DNA of 64,000 nucleotides from Bdellovibrio sp. (lineage in GTDB: Bacteria > Bdellovibrionota > Bdellovibrionia > Bdellovibrionales > Bdellovibrionaceae): assembly GCA_014378765.1 (NCBI GenBank), contig JACMNA010000069.1, positions 16,831 through 80,830 on the forward strand, in the 5' to 3' direction. Position 1 is the first letter of the stretch, and each line of letters opens with the position of its first letter. A model generated the notes under the pieces. That model was not told where the DNA came from, searched no databases, and saw only the letters and a program-made list of their open reading frames with translations. A program made the position numbers and the translations under genes. Shown piece after piece: positions 57,122 to 64,000 of this stretch.

Positions 57122-57619
57122 TTAGTGGTGATGCGCATGACCATGCAAACCATGGGCGTGGCCGTGAATAATTTCATCCGCCGTCGCTTCACGAATAAGC
57201 ATTATTTCAACATCAAAAACTAAATCAACGCCCGCCAGCGGATGATTTCCGTCTAATATTACGTGTGTTTCAGAAATCTTAGTCACTTTAACAACTCGCG
57301 TTTGAGATTCCATTTGCAGTTGAAGATGGGCGCCCATTTCTAATTTAAGATGAGCAAGTTCTTCTTTAGGAACTTCCATAATCATGTCGGCCCGAAAATC
57401 GCCGTACGATTCTTTTGCTAATAATTTAATTTCTTTTCTATCGCCTTCTGCCATTTTAGTTAATTCGGCTTCCAGCGCCGGAAGGATTTGCTGTTTGCCC
57501 TCAAGAAAAGGCATGGGTTGATTAGGATCACTTTTATCAAGCACTTCGCCAGTTGAATTTTTCAAAATATAATTGAACGCGATAACGCGTTTTGGATTGG
57601 TAGTTGTTGTCTGATTCAT
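57122..57619 (-). CDS. slyD: SlyD-like FKBP-type peptidyl-prolyl isomerase
   Basis: A 165-residue chaperone and prolyl isomerase. FKBP features are NYILKNSTGEVLDKSDP near residue 16, QPMPFLEGKQQILPALEAEL near residue 34 and the IF (insert-in-flap) domain from about residue 75 to 130 with ILDGNHPLAGVDLVFDVEI. The tail is His-rich (HGHAHGLHGHAHHH), which in SlyD binds nickel and other metals. It acts in the cytoplasm in folding and metal supply. The gene lies 180 bases before the RRM gene on the same strand. Confidence 0.92.
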   Translation of the reverse strand: MNQTTTTNPKRVIAFNYILKNSTGEVLDKSDPNQPMPFLEGKQQILPALEAELTKMAEGDRKEIKLLAKESYGDFRADMIMEVPKEELAHLKLEMGAHLQLQMESQTRVVKVTKISETHVILDGNHPLAGVDLVFDVEIMLIREATADEIIHGHAHGLHGHAHHH

Positions 57620-57779
57620 TTCGTTTCCTGTCTCTTTGATGAGATGCCTTTCATTCGCATTAGGTAATTAATCTGCTTGAGATCACCTTGACGAAGGTCT
57701 AGTCGTAACTTGGAAAAAGTACCAGAACAAGCCAAAAACAAGATAACGAAAGTTTATATACTGTATAAAACAATAGCTA

Positions 57780-57808
57780 TTGAAACGGCTAAGTCTGGTA
57801 CGTATAAT
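57780..57808 (+). promoter_or_regulatory. Near-consensus sigma-70 promoter for the HNH gene (leaderless start)
   Basis: TTGAAA at 57780-57785 and TATAAT at 57803-57808 with an exact 17-base spacer. The HNH start codon is at 57817, only nine bases after the -10, so the mRNA would begin at or one to two bases before the ATG. No ribosome binding site could then be present. Confidence 0.75.
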
Positions 57809-57816
57809 ATAGGAAT

Positions 57817-58365
57817 ATGTTGGCAACTGCGAACGCCTACACAACAAGCTTCAAGGCCCTAGTCCTTAACGCAAGTTACGAACCTCTTCGTATCATCTCG
57901 TGGCAAAAAGCTTTATTGATGTGGTTTCAAGATAAAGTCGAAATTTTAGAATATCATACTGCATTTGCGCGCTCGGTGAATGATGCGTTTAAATTACCAA
58001 GTGTTTTAAGATTAAAAACTTATATTAGGCCGAGAAAAATTGATGGCGTCAGGTTCTGTCGTGAAAATGTTTACATTCGCGATAATTACACCTGTCAATA
58101 TTGCGCTGAAAAATTACCTTACAAAGAGTTAACGATTGATCACGTGGTACCCGCTTCCCACGGCGGACCAAAAACGTGGACCAACATGGTTACCGCTTGT
58201 CGCAAGTGCAATCAAACAAAAGCCAATCGCACGCCAGAAAAAGCGAAGATGCCATTATTACGCCCGGCCAAAGCGCCTGCGTGGTTACCGATAATCGAGT
58301 ACGATACAATTGCGGGTGGCGCGCCAAGTTCGTGGGTTGATTACTTACGATTCAAAACAAATTAA
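57817..58365 (+). CDS. HNH endonuclease family protein
   Basis: A 182-residue protein of the widespread short HNH family that starts ALVLNASYEPLRIISWQKAL. The metal- and DNA-binding HNH core is YTCQYCAEKLPYKELTIDHV with VVPASHGGPKTWTNMVTACR near residues 95-135; two CxxC pairs (CQYC and CRKCNQ) bind structural zinc and the HNH histidine lies in DHVVP. The function of this chromosomal family is not settled (restriction-like or repair nuclease). The gene is first of a four-gene unit with GNAT, deaminase-like and AmpG genes, and has a near-consensus promoter that predicts a leaderless mRNA. Confidence 0.88.
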   Translation: MLATANAYTTSFKALVLNASYEPLRIISWQKALLMWFQDKVEILEYHTAFARSVNDAFKLPSVLRLKTYIRPRKIDGVRFCRENVYIRDNYTCQYCAEKLPYKELTIDHVVPASHGGPKTWTNMVTACRKCNQTKANRTPEKAKMPLLRPAKAPAWLPIIEYDTIAGGAPSSWVDYLRFKTN

Positions 58366-58368
58366 TTC

Positions 58369-58821
58369 ATGAGCGTCTTTAATCAAGCTCAAAAAATTTC
58401 GGCGGCACAAACAATTGACTTACGTTCGCGTATTTTGCGGCCCGGTCAATCAATCGAACTTTGTCATTACCCAGAAGATAATTTTTCCTCAACTTTTCAC
58501 TTGGGAATTTCTTCGAGCGGTAAAATTATTTGCAACGGGACGTTTATCCAGCAAGCGCACGAAAAATTAAATTCGGCCGCACTACCTTACCGCCTGCGCG
58601 GAATGGCAACGGAACCTATTTATCAAAAGCAGGGATTAGGGTCAGTAATTGTTTATGCCGGCCTTCAAGAATTAGAAGCGCTTGGCAGTGATTTACTGTG
58701 GTTTAATGCGCGCACCACTGCCGAAAGTTTTTATACTAAATTAGGCTTTGATTCATTCGCTGAGATCTTTGATATCGCTCTGATCGGGCCCCATAAAATC
58801 ATGTACAAGTGGTTGAGATAA
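58369..58821 (+). CDS. GNAT-family N-acetyltransferase
   Basis: A 150-residue single-domain GNAT protein. The acetyl-CoA pyrophosphate loop is recognisable in YQKQGLGSVIVYAGLQ near residue 88 (Q/RxxGxG/A), preceded by YRLRGMATEPIYQ and followed by LLWFNARTTAESFYTKLGF, the typical motif B. The substrate is unknown. Three bases separate it from the HNH gene and sixteen from the next gene, so it sits in the middle of the operon. It may act on a small amine or sugar amine. Confidence 0.8.
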   Translation: MSVFNQAQKISAAQTIDLRSRILRPGQSIELCHYPEDNFSSTFHLGISSSGKIICNGTFIQQAHEKLNSAALPYRLRGMATEPIYQKQGLGSVIVYAGLQELEALGSDLLWFNARTTAESFYTKLGFDSFAEIFDIALIGPHKIMYKWLR

Positions 58822-58837
58822 AGTTAACCTGACAGGC

Positions 58838-60478
58838 ATGATTATATCACTTACGCATAAGCTGCTCGTTAAAGAATTTATCGAGATTGTTTCTGAAACT
58901 AACGGTATTTCTTTAAGCGACACTTTGGATTTAATGCTATCGTCTTCGCTAAAAAATAAAAATGTTGAAGCCCACAGCTGGGTGGTTGAATTTCGAAAGT
59001 TGCTGAATCAATTTATTACAAACGAAGTTAATTTAGGTACGTTACGAAAACATCCGTTTAATTTAGTGCTTGAAGAATTTTTTCGGCGCTTTCCCTTAAA
59101 ATATAAAGAAGAACACATCCATTTATCGGGTTCTTTAACCGCGGAATTTATTTGGAATCAACTCAAGCCGCACCTTCAGGGGCCAAACGCAGCCATTTAC
59201 GAAAAGAAGATTAAAAAGGTTTATGGCGACCAGGCTTGGCCCATTCGCTCGATTGAAGATGTAGATAAATTAATTCGGTTGAAAGAGACCGAAGGGTTTA
59301 CCACTTATCTACGAATTTTATTTTTGGCCAGTTTAATTTTTATATCGCGCCAGGCGCACGCCGATGCGGCTTACCACATGGCGAATGAACTTTATCACCA
59401 GCACAACGTGGGCTCGATTCGTTTGAAGTTTATGTTGAATCGCTCGACATCAACTTTAGATGATAAAATTCCGGGGCTTGATCAAGTGACCTCTGAAGAT
59501 GTTTTGATGGGGCTTTACGATGGATTTAAAAAGTTTCAAAGTGAACATAAAGATTTTAAATTTATTTTGTCGCCATCTTTTAGAAAAGAAATTACTTACT
59601 TTGATGAAAGTAAACACGCCAATCGGCAAGATCATTTTATGCAGCAGATTGATGAAATGCTTTCCTTGATTGATAAGCACCCCGGCTTGGGCGAACATTT
59701 ACTTGAGGTCGACACCGTTGGTGACGAGCGCGAAATGTACCGTAAAGAGCATTTCATTGAACTGCAACATGGCTTTAGAAAATTACAGTACCGCGGATTT
59801 AAAATTAAATCACATCACGGTGAAACCTGGCACACCCTTAAAAAAGGAATTCAGGCCGTCGATAACGCCATGAATATTTGGCACATCGATACGCTTGAGC
59901 ACGGAATCAGTTTAGGAATTAACCCAAACCTTTATTTTCATAAACTTTACCAGCGCATCATTCGAAATAATATGGCCGGCATGAATGTGCCCAATCACAC
60001 CACCGACTATAACGAATTGATTGATTTAAGTTGGGCCAGTCACCGCAGCGTTCTACAAAAAATTTTAGCGGGCGAAGTATTAAATGAAAAAGATCGAACT
60101 TATTTTTTAAAAGCGAAGTTTCACACCGCGCGCGAGGTTGAACAGTATCAGCATGACGTTTTAAATCGATTGATTCAAAAAGATGTGTCGTTGATTGCCC
60201 TGCCCTCTTCAAATAATAAGTTAACCGGAAAATTTGATGATTATAAAGAGCATCCTTTTTCGTGGTGGGAAAAAAAGAATGTGCAGTTAGGCGTGGGCAC
60301 CGATAATTATATCACTTTAAATACAAATTTCATTCAAGAGATGCTGATCATATTGCTAACGGACCCGATGAACTTAAAAATCACGAAGCTGTTAATGGTG
60401 ACCACGGGCGAGACACGCAGGCCCTATATTAGTCAGCTGTTATGGAATATGCGGAAAGCGGTGAATTTACATGTCTGA
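58838..60478 (+). CDS. Adenosine-deaminase-superfamily metal-dependent hydrolase
   Basis: A 546-residue TIM-barrel enzyme, larger than classical adenosine deaminase (about 340). Metal-site elements can be followed in order: EEHIHLSGSL (residues 91-100, HxH), KSHHGETWH near residue 328 (catalytic His and Glu region), DTLEHGISLG near residue 350 (HG) and LGVGTDNY near residue 487 (Asp). The extra N-terminal 80 residues and inserts distinguish it from standard ADA. Deamination of a nucleoside or related hydrolysis is inferred. The gene overlaps ampG by eight bases, so the protein may work on imported cell-derived material. Confidence 0.75.
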   Translation: MIISLTHKLLVKEFIEIVSETNGISLSDTLDLMLSSSLKNKNVEAHSWVVEFRKLLNQFITNEVNLGTLRKHPFNLVLEEFFRRFPLKYKEEHIHLSGSLTAEFIWNQLKPHLQGPNAAIYEKKIKKVYGDQAWPIRSIEDVDKLIRLKETEGFTTYLRILFLASLIFISRQAHADAAYHMANELYHQHNVGSIRLKFMLNRSTSTLDDKIPGLDQVTSEDVLMGLYDGFKKFQSEHKDFKFILSPSFRKEITYFDESKHANRQDHFMQQIDEMLSLIDKHPGLGEHLLEVDTVGDEREMYRKEHFIELQHGFRKLQYRGFKIKSHHGETWHTLKKGIQAVDNAMNIWHIDTLEHGISLGINPNLYFHKLYQRIIRNNMAGMNVPNHTTDYNELIDLSWASHRSVLQKILAGEVLNEKDRTYFLKAKFHTAREVEQYQHDVLNRLIQKDVSLIALPSSNNKLTGKFDDYKEHPFSWWEKKNVQLGVGTDNYITLNTNFIQEMLIILLTDPMNLKITKLLMVTTGETRRPYISQLLWNMRKAVNLHV

Positions 60479-61760
60479 TGCTCAGATAATTGATAATCGG
60501 CCCCTCTGGAAAAAAGTTTTAAATAAAAAAATGCTAATTATTTTTGTTTTGGGTTTCGCAAGCGGCTTGCCGTTGGTGTTGGTCGGGGCCACGCTTAAGC
60601 AGTGGTTAGCTCAAGATAAAATCGATATTAAGACGATCGGATTTTTTAGTTGGGTCGGCTTAGCGTACTCGTTTAAATATTTATGGTCTCCTTTACTTGA
60701 TCGCTATTTTTCAGAAAAAATCGGACGCCGAAAAACTTGGATGTTACTTTCACAGTGGGGACTAGTGGCCGGCATTTGCATGATGGGCGCACAAAATCCT
60801 GTGAATAATTTGGTAACCTTAGCGGGGTGGGCGGTTTTCGTTGCATTTATGAGTGCCACTCAAGATATCGCCATCGATGCGTACCGACGCGAATTTTTGA
60901 CGAATGAAGAAATTGGATTAGGCTCATCGATGGGTATCTATGGCTACCGTATTGCCATGATGGTTGCCGGTGGCGTAGCTGTTTCTTTCGTTGCCGATTC
61001 GGAGGTATTAGGAAATAGAATTTCTTGGAATCAACTTTATTTTATCATGGCCGGCCTTATGGCGCTGTGTTCTTTGGCTACTTTTTTTGTACCCGAACCA
61101 GAACGCGACATTGCGCCGCGAACGATTTTAGAAGCCGTGATTGAGCCCTTTATAGAATTTTTTAAGAGACCGGGGGCCTGGGCGATTATTTTATTTGTTT
61201 TCTGTTATAAGCTGGGAGATCAAATTGCGCTAAGCTTGTTGACGCCTTTTTATAAAGATATGGGCTACCTAAACGCTGAAATTGGCGTGATCACCAAAAC
61301 ATTTGGTTTATTTTCTTCGTTGGCGGGATTATTCGTTGGGGGTTTAGCTATATTTAAATTTGGAATTAGAAAATGCCTATGGGCTTTCGGAATTTTACAG
61401 GGCATTTCAACTGCTTCGTTCGCGCTAGTCGTTTACACGGGCCCGCAGATCTGGTCGCTAGCCACAACGGTTTTATTCGAAGACTTTGCTACCGGAATGG
61501 GTACGGCCGCCTTAACCGCTTACATTGCGACAAGCACCAGTCGTAAATTTACCGCGACTCAACTAGCGTTACTAACTAGCGTGGCCACGTTAGGCCGCAC
61601 CGTTTTTTCAGGATTCAGCGGCGTTTTACAAAATACCGTCGGTTGGGCCAGTTTCTTTTACATCGGCGGCTTATTGTCATTGCCAGGATTAGCGCTGCTT
61701 TATTGGCTAGATAAAAAACAACCTCAGGTGGACAAAGCCCGGCTCATACCAAAGAATTAA
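60471..61760 (+). CDS. ampG: AmpG-family muropeptide MFS transporter
   Basis: A 429-residue inner-membrane permease with about twelve helices. The opening FVLGFASGLPLVLVGATLKQ and the following WVGLAYSFKYLWSPLLDRY are characteristic of AmpG, as is SATQDIAIDAYRREFL near residue 130. AmpG carries GlcNAc-anhydroMurNAc peptides from the periplasm to the cytoplasm for recycling. With the lytic transglycosylase at 32.6 kb this fits turnover of own or prey wall material. The stop overlaps the convergent lipoprotein gene by four bases. Confidence 0.9.
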   Translation: MSDAQIIDNRPLWKKVLNKKMLIIFVLGFASGLPLVLVGATLKQWLAQDKIDIKTIGFFSWVGLAYSFKYLWSPLLDRYFSEKIGRRKTWMLLSQWGLVAGICMMGAQNPVNNLVTLAGWAVFVAFMSATQDIAIDAYRREFLTNEEIGLGSSMGIYGYRIAMMVAGGVAVSFVADSEVLGNRISWNQLYFIMAGLMALCSLATFFVPEPERDIAPRTILEAVIEPFIEFFKRPGAWAIILFVFCYKLGDQIALSLLTPFYKDMGYLNAEIGVITKTFGLFSSLAGLFVGGLAIFKFGIRKCLWAFGILQGISTASFALVVYTGPQIWSLATTVLFEDFATGMGTAALTAYIATSTSRKFTATQLALLTSVATLGRTVFSGFSGVLQNTVGWASFFYIGGLLSLPGLALLYWLDKKQPQVDKARLIPKN

Positions 61761-62848
61761 TTAGCGGCCGTCGGTACCGGCGGAGGATTGAGCGAGCACG
61801 AATAACCCGGACGCAAGAAACTTTCTTTATCGGTCGAAGCGGGTTTTCTTAATTTAACGCCACTCATATCTTCGGTAAAACCTTGCAAGCACTTGTCTAA
61901 CTCTTGCAACGGTACCAGCTTGATTTGTTCATTTTCAACTGAGTACGAGGTGAAAACGTAAGTTAAATCATTCTCGCTGCCCGTGCGCCGCGAAAAATCA
62001 GATTCAGATTCAACCTTTACGCCCGACTTTAAATCGCGATCAGAGATTAATCCAAACATTTGCAACACCTGCGCTTGCGTGCTTTTTTCAGAAATTTGTT
62101 TAAACCAGTAGTTTACGTACTTATGAAAGGGCTGCTTAATTTCTTCGGACAATTGATTAAGGGCTTCGGCCATTACGAATTGGCCTTTGACGGTTTTTTC
62201 AAAAGACATTTCGTGTGAAAATTTAAATATGACTCCGCGTTCCGCCAAATAACTTAAGAAACCATTTTGAAATTGTAACCGGGGTACACGGACGCGCTCG
62301 GGCATTTTTTGTAAGGCTAAGCCGAATTGCTCGACGCTAGGAAATTCGTAATCTGTTTTTACTAATTCTCGGCCTAGATATTCGGCAATAGAGCCCTTGC
62401 ATGGAATGCGTGAAGTTATTTGCACCCTGCCGCGACTTTCAATTTTTACAAATTGCACTGAAATCGTCATGGCGCCGTCTAAATCTTTTTGCAATTGAAT
62501 CTGCGCCGTATCACCGCGTTTAATTTCTAAAATATGAAATTTCGTTAAATATTCGGGATGCTTTCGAAATTCTGCTAGGTAAACCGAAAGTTTTTCGGCC
62601 CATAAAGGCTCATCTACTTCGCGACATTTGGCATCGATTTCAGTTTTTTCGTGTTCACGCGTAGTGGCTTCGGGAATATGAAATAAAATATTATTTTGTG
62701 CGGCCATTCCTAGAACCTGTTGAATTTCAGAATTTTTATAAACTTGATTCACCGATGAAGGCAGGCGCACTTGAGTTGAAAAACAGCCACTAAAAAAACT
62801 AATTACAAAGCTTACTAACGAAATACAAAATAATGCACGGAACGCCAT
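61757..62848 (-). CDS. Lipoprotein of unknown function
   Basis: A 363-residue protein not assigned to a family. The ATG at 62848 is chosen because GGAGG lies 6 bases upstream; the longer frame to 62878 has none. The signal MAFRALFCISLVSFVISF ends with FFSGC, the lipidation Cys. The mature region is alpha/beta, with PRLQFQNGFLSYLAERGVIF and FVMAEALNQLSEEIKQPFHK as its clearest helical parts, and Pro-rich C-terminal NPPPVPTAA. A pair of cysteines (CKG, CREV) may form disulphides. The family is probably lineage-specific. It is convergent with ampG and does not share a transcript with it. Confidence 0.6.
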   Translation of the reverse strand: MAFRALFCISLVSFVISFFSGCFSTQVRLPSSVNQVYKNSEIQQVLGMAAQNNILFHIPEATTREHEKTEIDAKCREVDEPLWAEKLSVYLAEFRKHPEYLTKFHILEIKRGDTAQIQLQKDLDGAMTISVQFVKIESRGRVQITSRIPCKGSIAEYLGRELVKTDYEFPSVEQFGLALQKMPERVRVPRLQFQNGFLSYLAERGVIFKFSHEMSFEKTVKGQFVMAEALNQLSEEIKQPFHKYVNYWFKQISEKSTQAQVLQMFGLISDRDLKSGVKVESESDFSRRTGSENDLTYVFTSYSVENEQIKLVPLQELDKCLQGFTEDMSGVKLRKPASTDKESFLRPGYSCSLNPPPVPTAAN

Positions 62849-62974
62849 CCTAGCCTCCAGATATTGATTCAATCTCACTATTTAATTGTACGGGAATCTT
62901 TTAAAAAAATCTTTTTTTTAGTGAAGCGATTCTGCAAATCGGACCTTCAATTTTCAAGGCCAAATAAGTTAGAC

Positions 62975-63004
62975 AAAAGTCGGGGCGGTTGCTCCCCGAC
63001 TTTT
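62975..63004 (-). terminator. Terminator after the repeat-protein gene (may work both ways)
   Basis: AAAAGTCGGGG (62975-62985) and CCCCGACTTTT (62994-63004) form a perfect 11-base stem with an 8-base loop. It starts eight bases beyond the minus-strand stop codon of the repeat protein and ends in TTTT on either strand. Confidence 0.8.
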
Positions 63005-63012
63005 CTTAGAAT

Positions 63013-64000
63013 TTAGTAACCAGTGATCCAAGTGATAAGACAGTTCTGACCATCGCTCATTAATGTGTAAACAGTTTTGGTCAGAGGGCCGACCACACGG
63101 TTACCATTGGCCGGCATGAAGCCAATAGGTAAGCTTCCAGTACCTGCACCAGAGAAACAAGTTATTCCCACTGTAGATGTACCCGCAGCATTGACCACTA
63201 ACATATAGGCTCCACCCGGTTTCATATTATGAATAGCAACACTTGTTGGCGTCGTTGGTGACCAGCGCATAATGTTACCCAAATTGGTATCAAAGGTAAT
63301 TGAAACATCCGTTGTTGATGTTTGCACCGCTGACCAAGCTTGACCACTTATCTGCACGCCACCCGTAGTATCAACTGTTAAGCGCGTTGTTCCGTTTGTT
63401 TTGACCGTTACTAATTGAGCATCATTAGTGCCAATACTTGCGGTCGCGCCGAAACTGTTACCACCATTAACAAAACCAAAACCAGAAATATCACTAGATG
63501 CTAAAGATCTAAAACCAGCTGTCGTCGCTCCGCCCGAAACGGGTCCCGCTAAAACTGTATTCGCTGCCTGCGTACCTAAGCCCGTTGTCACATCTGAAGA
63601 AGTGAGTGCCGATCCCGACGTTACACGACCTTTAGCATCGAACGTGATACGTGGAGATGTTCCGGCCGTCGCCACGGATGACAATGTAAATGTTCCGGCG
63701 TTGTTAATTGTTCCGTCGCCAGACATTGATATTGCCGTCGATAAATTCGAAGCGTTACCAACGAAGATGTTACCCGATGCTAAGGCCGTCGTTGCTGGAG
63801 TGTAACCTAAACCAGTTGTTACGTCTGTTGAAGAAAGTGTCGATCCCGAAGTAACTAAACCTTTTACGTTAAATGTAACTTTTGGAAATGTACCTGCCGT
63901 TGCTACGGTATTGAATGCTAAGATTCCTGCGTTATTTATTGTAGCATCGCCAGATAAAACCATACCCTGTGCAATGTTCGATGCATTACCCACAAAGATA
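63013..64000 (-). CDS. Repetitive tail-fibre-like surface protein, C-terminal part
   Basis: At least 328 residues, open to the right edge, so the N-terminus is missing. The visible part begins with two 77-residue repeats (first residues GNASNIAQGMVLSGDATINN and GNASNLSTAISMSGDGTINN), each with a FDAKGRVTSG-type strand and ending DVTTGLGYTP-like, a motif frequent in phage tail fibres and related adhesins. A non-repeated region (NGTTRLTVDTTGGVQISGQ) and a C-terminal beta-rich domain of about 110 residues follow (MRWSPTTPTSVAIHNMKPGG; final ITWITGY). It is low in charge and rich in Ser, Thr and Gly, as in extracellular beta-helix or trimeric fibres. It may be a cell-surface adhesin. A terminator follows the stop. 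Confidence 0.7.
   Translation of the reverse strand, partial: IFVGNASNIAQGMVLSGDATINNAGILAFNTVATAGTFPKVTFNVKGLVTSGSTLSSTDVTTGLGYTPATTALASGNIFVGNASNLSTAISMSGDGTINNAGTFTLSSVATAGTSPRITFDAKGRVTSGSALTSSDVTTGLGTQAANTVLAGPVSGGATTAGFRSLASSDISGFGFVNGGNSFGATASIGTNDAQLVTVKTNGTTRLTVDTTGGVQISGQAWSAVQTSTTDVSITFDTNLGNIMRWSPTTPTSVAIHNMKPGGAYMLVVNAAGTSTVGITCFSGAGTGSLPIGFMPANGNRVVGPLTKTVYTLMSDGQNCLITWITGY
63529..63990 (-). repeat. Two tandem 231-bp coding repeats
   Basis: The GNASN motif starts at 63990 and again at 63759 on the minus strand, exactly 231 bases (77 codons) apart. The first unit is complete in the window; the second starts at 63759 and its similarity fades near its end at about 63529. The array continues off the right edge. 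DNA-level identity is moderate, so the repeats are not recent copies. Confidence 0.75.

Noticed and set aside
63428..63805. Plus-strand open frame antisense to the repeat protein
   Set aside because: It follows from the codon bias of the low-complexity minus-strand gene; Pro/Val/Asp-rich translation without any family pattern or start signal.

Overview
The window looks like a chromosomal segment of a flagellated, Gram-negative member of the Bdellovibrionota or a close relative. This is inferred from the low-to-moderate G+C, the large number of short secreted proteins and lipoproteins of unknown function, the order of the flagellar basal-body operon with an AMIN/TPR-type first gene, the AmpG-type muropeptide permease and the large repeat-rich surface protein at the right edge. 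No rRNA, tRNA, CRISPR array, transposase or integrase was seen. Coding density is very high; several convergent gene pairs overlap at their 3' ends.

Layout. 1-2.1 kb: the end of an amino-acid-permease-like gene, an HU-family DNA-binding protein followed by two tandem perfect palindromes and a terminator, then a stress pair (BON-domain protein and YflT-like glycine-rich protein) closed by a terminator. The gene-free stretch 680-1017 holds the palindromes, the terminator and a weak dyad before the BON gene, and nothing else I can support. 2.1-7.7 kb: phosphofructokinase and a complete branched-chain amino-acid ABC importer (livKHMGF). 7.7-11.7 kb: mostly minus-strand genes for a phosphatase-like lipoprotein with an altered P-loop, a CapA-type metallophosphatase, bacterioferritin and two small secreted unknowns flanking a Fur-like site. 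11.7-27.1 kb: one long minus-strand flagellar operon: AMIN/TPR protein, degenerate sigma-54-activator-like protein, flgB, flgC, fliE, fliF, fliG, fliH, fliI, fliJ, a MotE-like protein, fliK, flgD, a TIGR02530-type protein and flgE, closed by a terminator.

27.3-30.1 kb: a lipoprotein plus MlaE-MlaF-MlaD phospholipid transport operon. 30.1-36.5 kb: housekeeping genes (dciA-like, trmFO, thymidine kinase, lytic transglycosylase, glmS, glmU). 36.6-40.6 kb: a HAD phosphatase, a histidine kinase whose ATP-binding domain is unrecognisable, and an NtrC-type response regulator. 40.7-45.2 kb: a secreted unknown, an M14-like carboxypeptidase, an alpha/beta hydrolase, and divergent ornithine-lipid-type acyltransferases (olsB/olsA-like) with a PHP phosphoesterase. 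The olsB-olsA divergent promoter region carries two mirrored Pho-box-like sites with plausible -10 elements at the expected distance. 45.3-47.3 kb: a tightly coupled pair of secreted proteases (trypsin-like S1, and a possible clan-CD cysteine peptidase).

47.3-48.0 kb is the longest region without a recognised gene. It contains two small ORFs with good ribosome binding sites, a GC-rich structured element with a GNRA-capped hairpin, and an AT-rich dyad. 48.0-50.8 kb: pabA-pabB-pabC (p-aminobenzoate for folate) and msrB. 50.7-57.6 kb, minus strand: a PlsC-type acyltransferase, Sua5/TsaC, a tesA-ybbA-ybbP operon, a glycine-rich RRM protein and SlyD. 57.8-61.8 kb: an operon of HNH endonuclease, GNAT, adenosine-deaminase-like hydrolase and AmpG. 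61.8-64 kb: an unknown lipoprotein and the 3' end of a gene for a repetitive, tail-fibre-like surface protein that runs off the window.

No single obviously new multi-gene system stands out. The most interesting leads are the Pho-box-like control of ornithine-lipid genes, the paired secreted proteases, the regulators and enzymes that keep their fold signatures but have lost catalytic motifs, and the orphan region at 47.3-48.0 kb.
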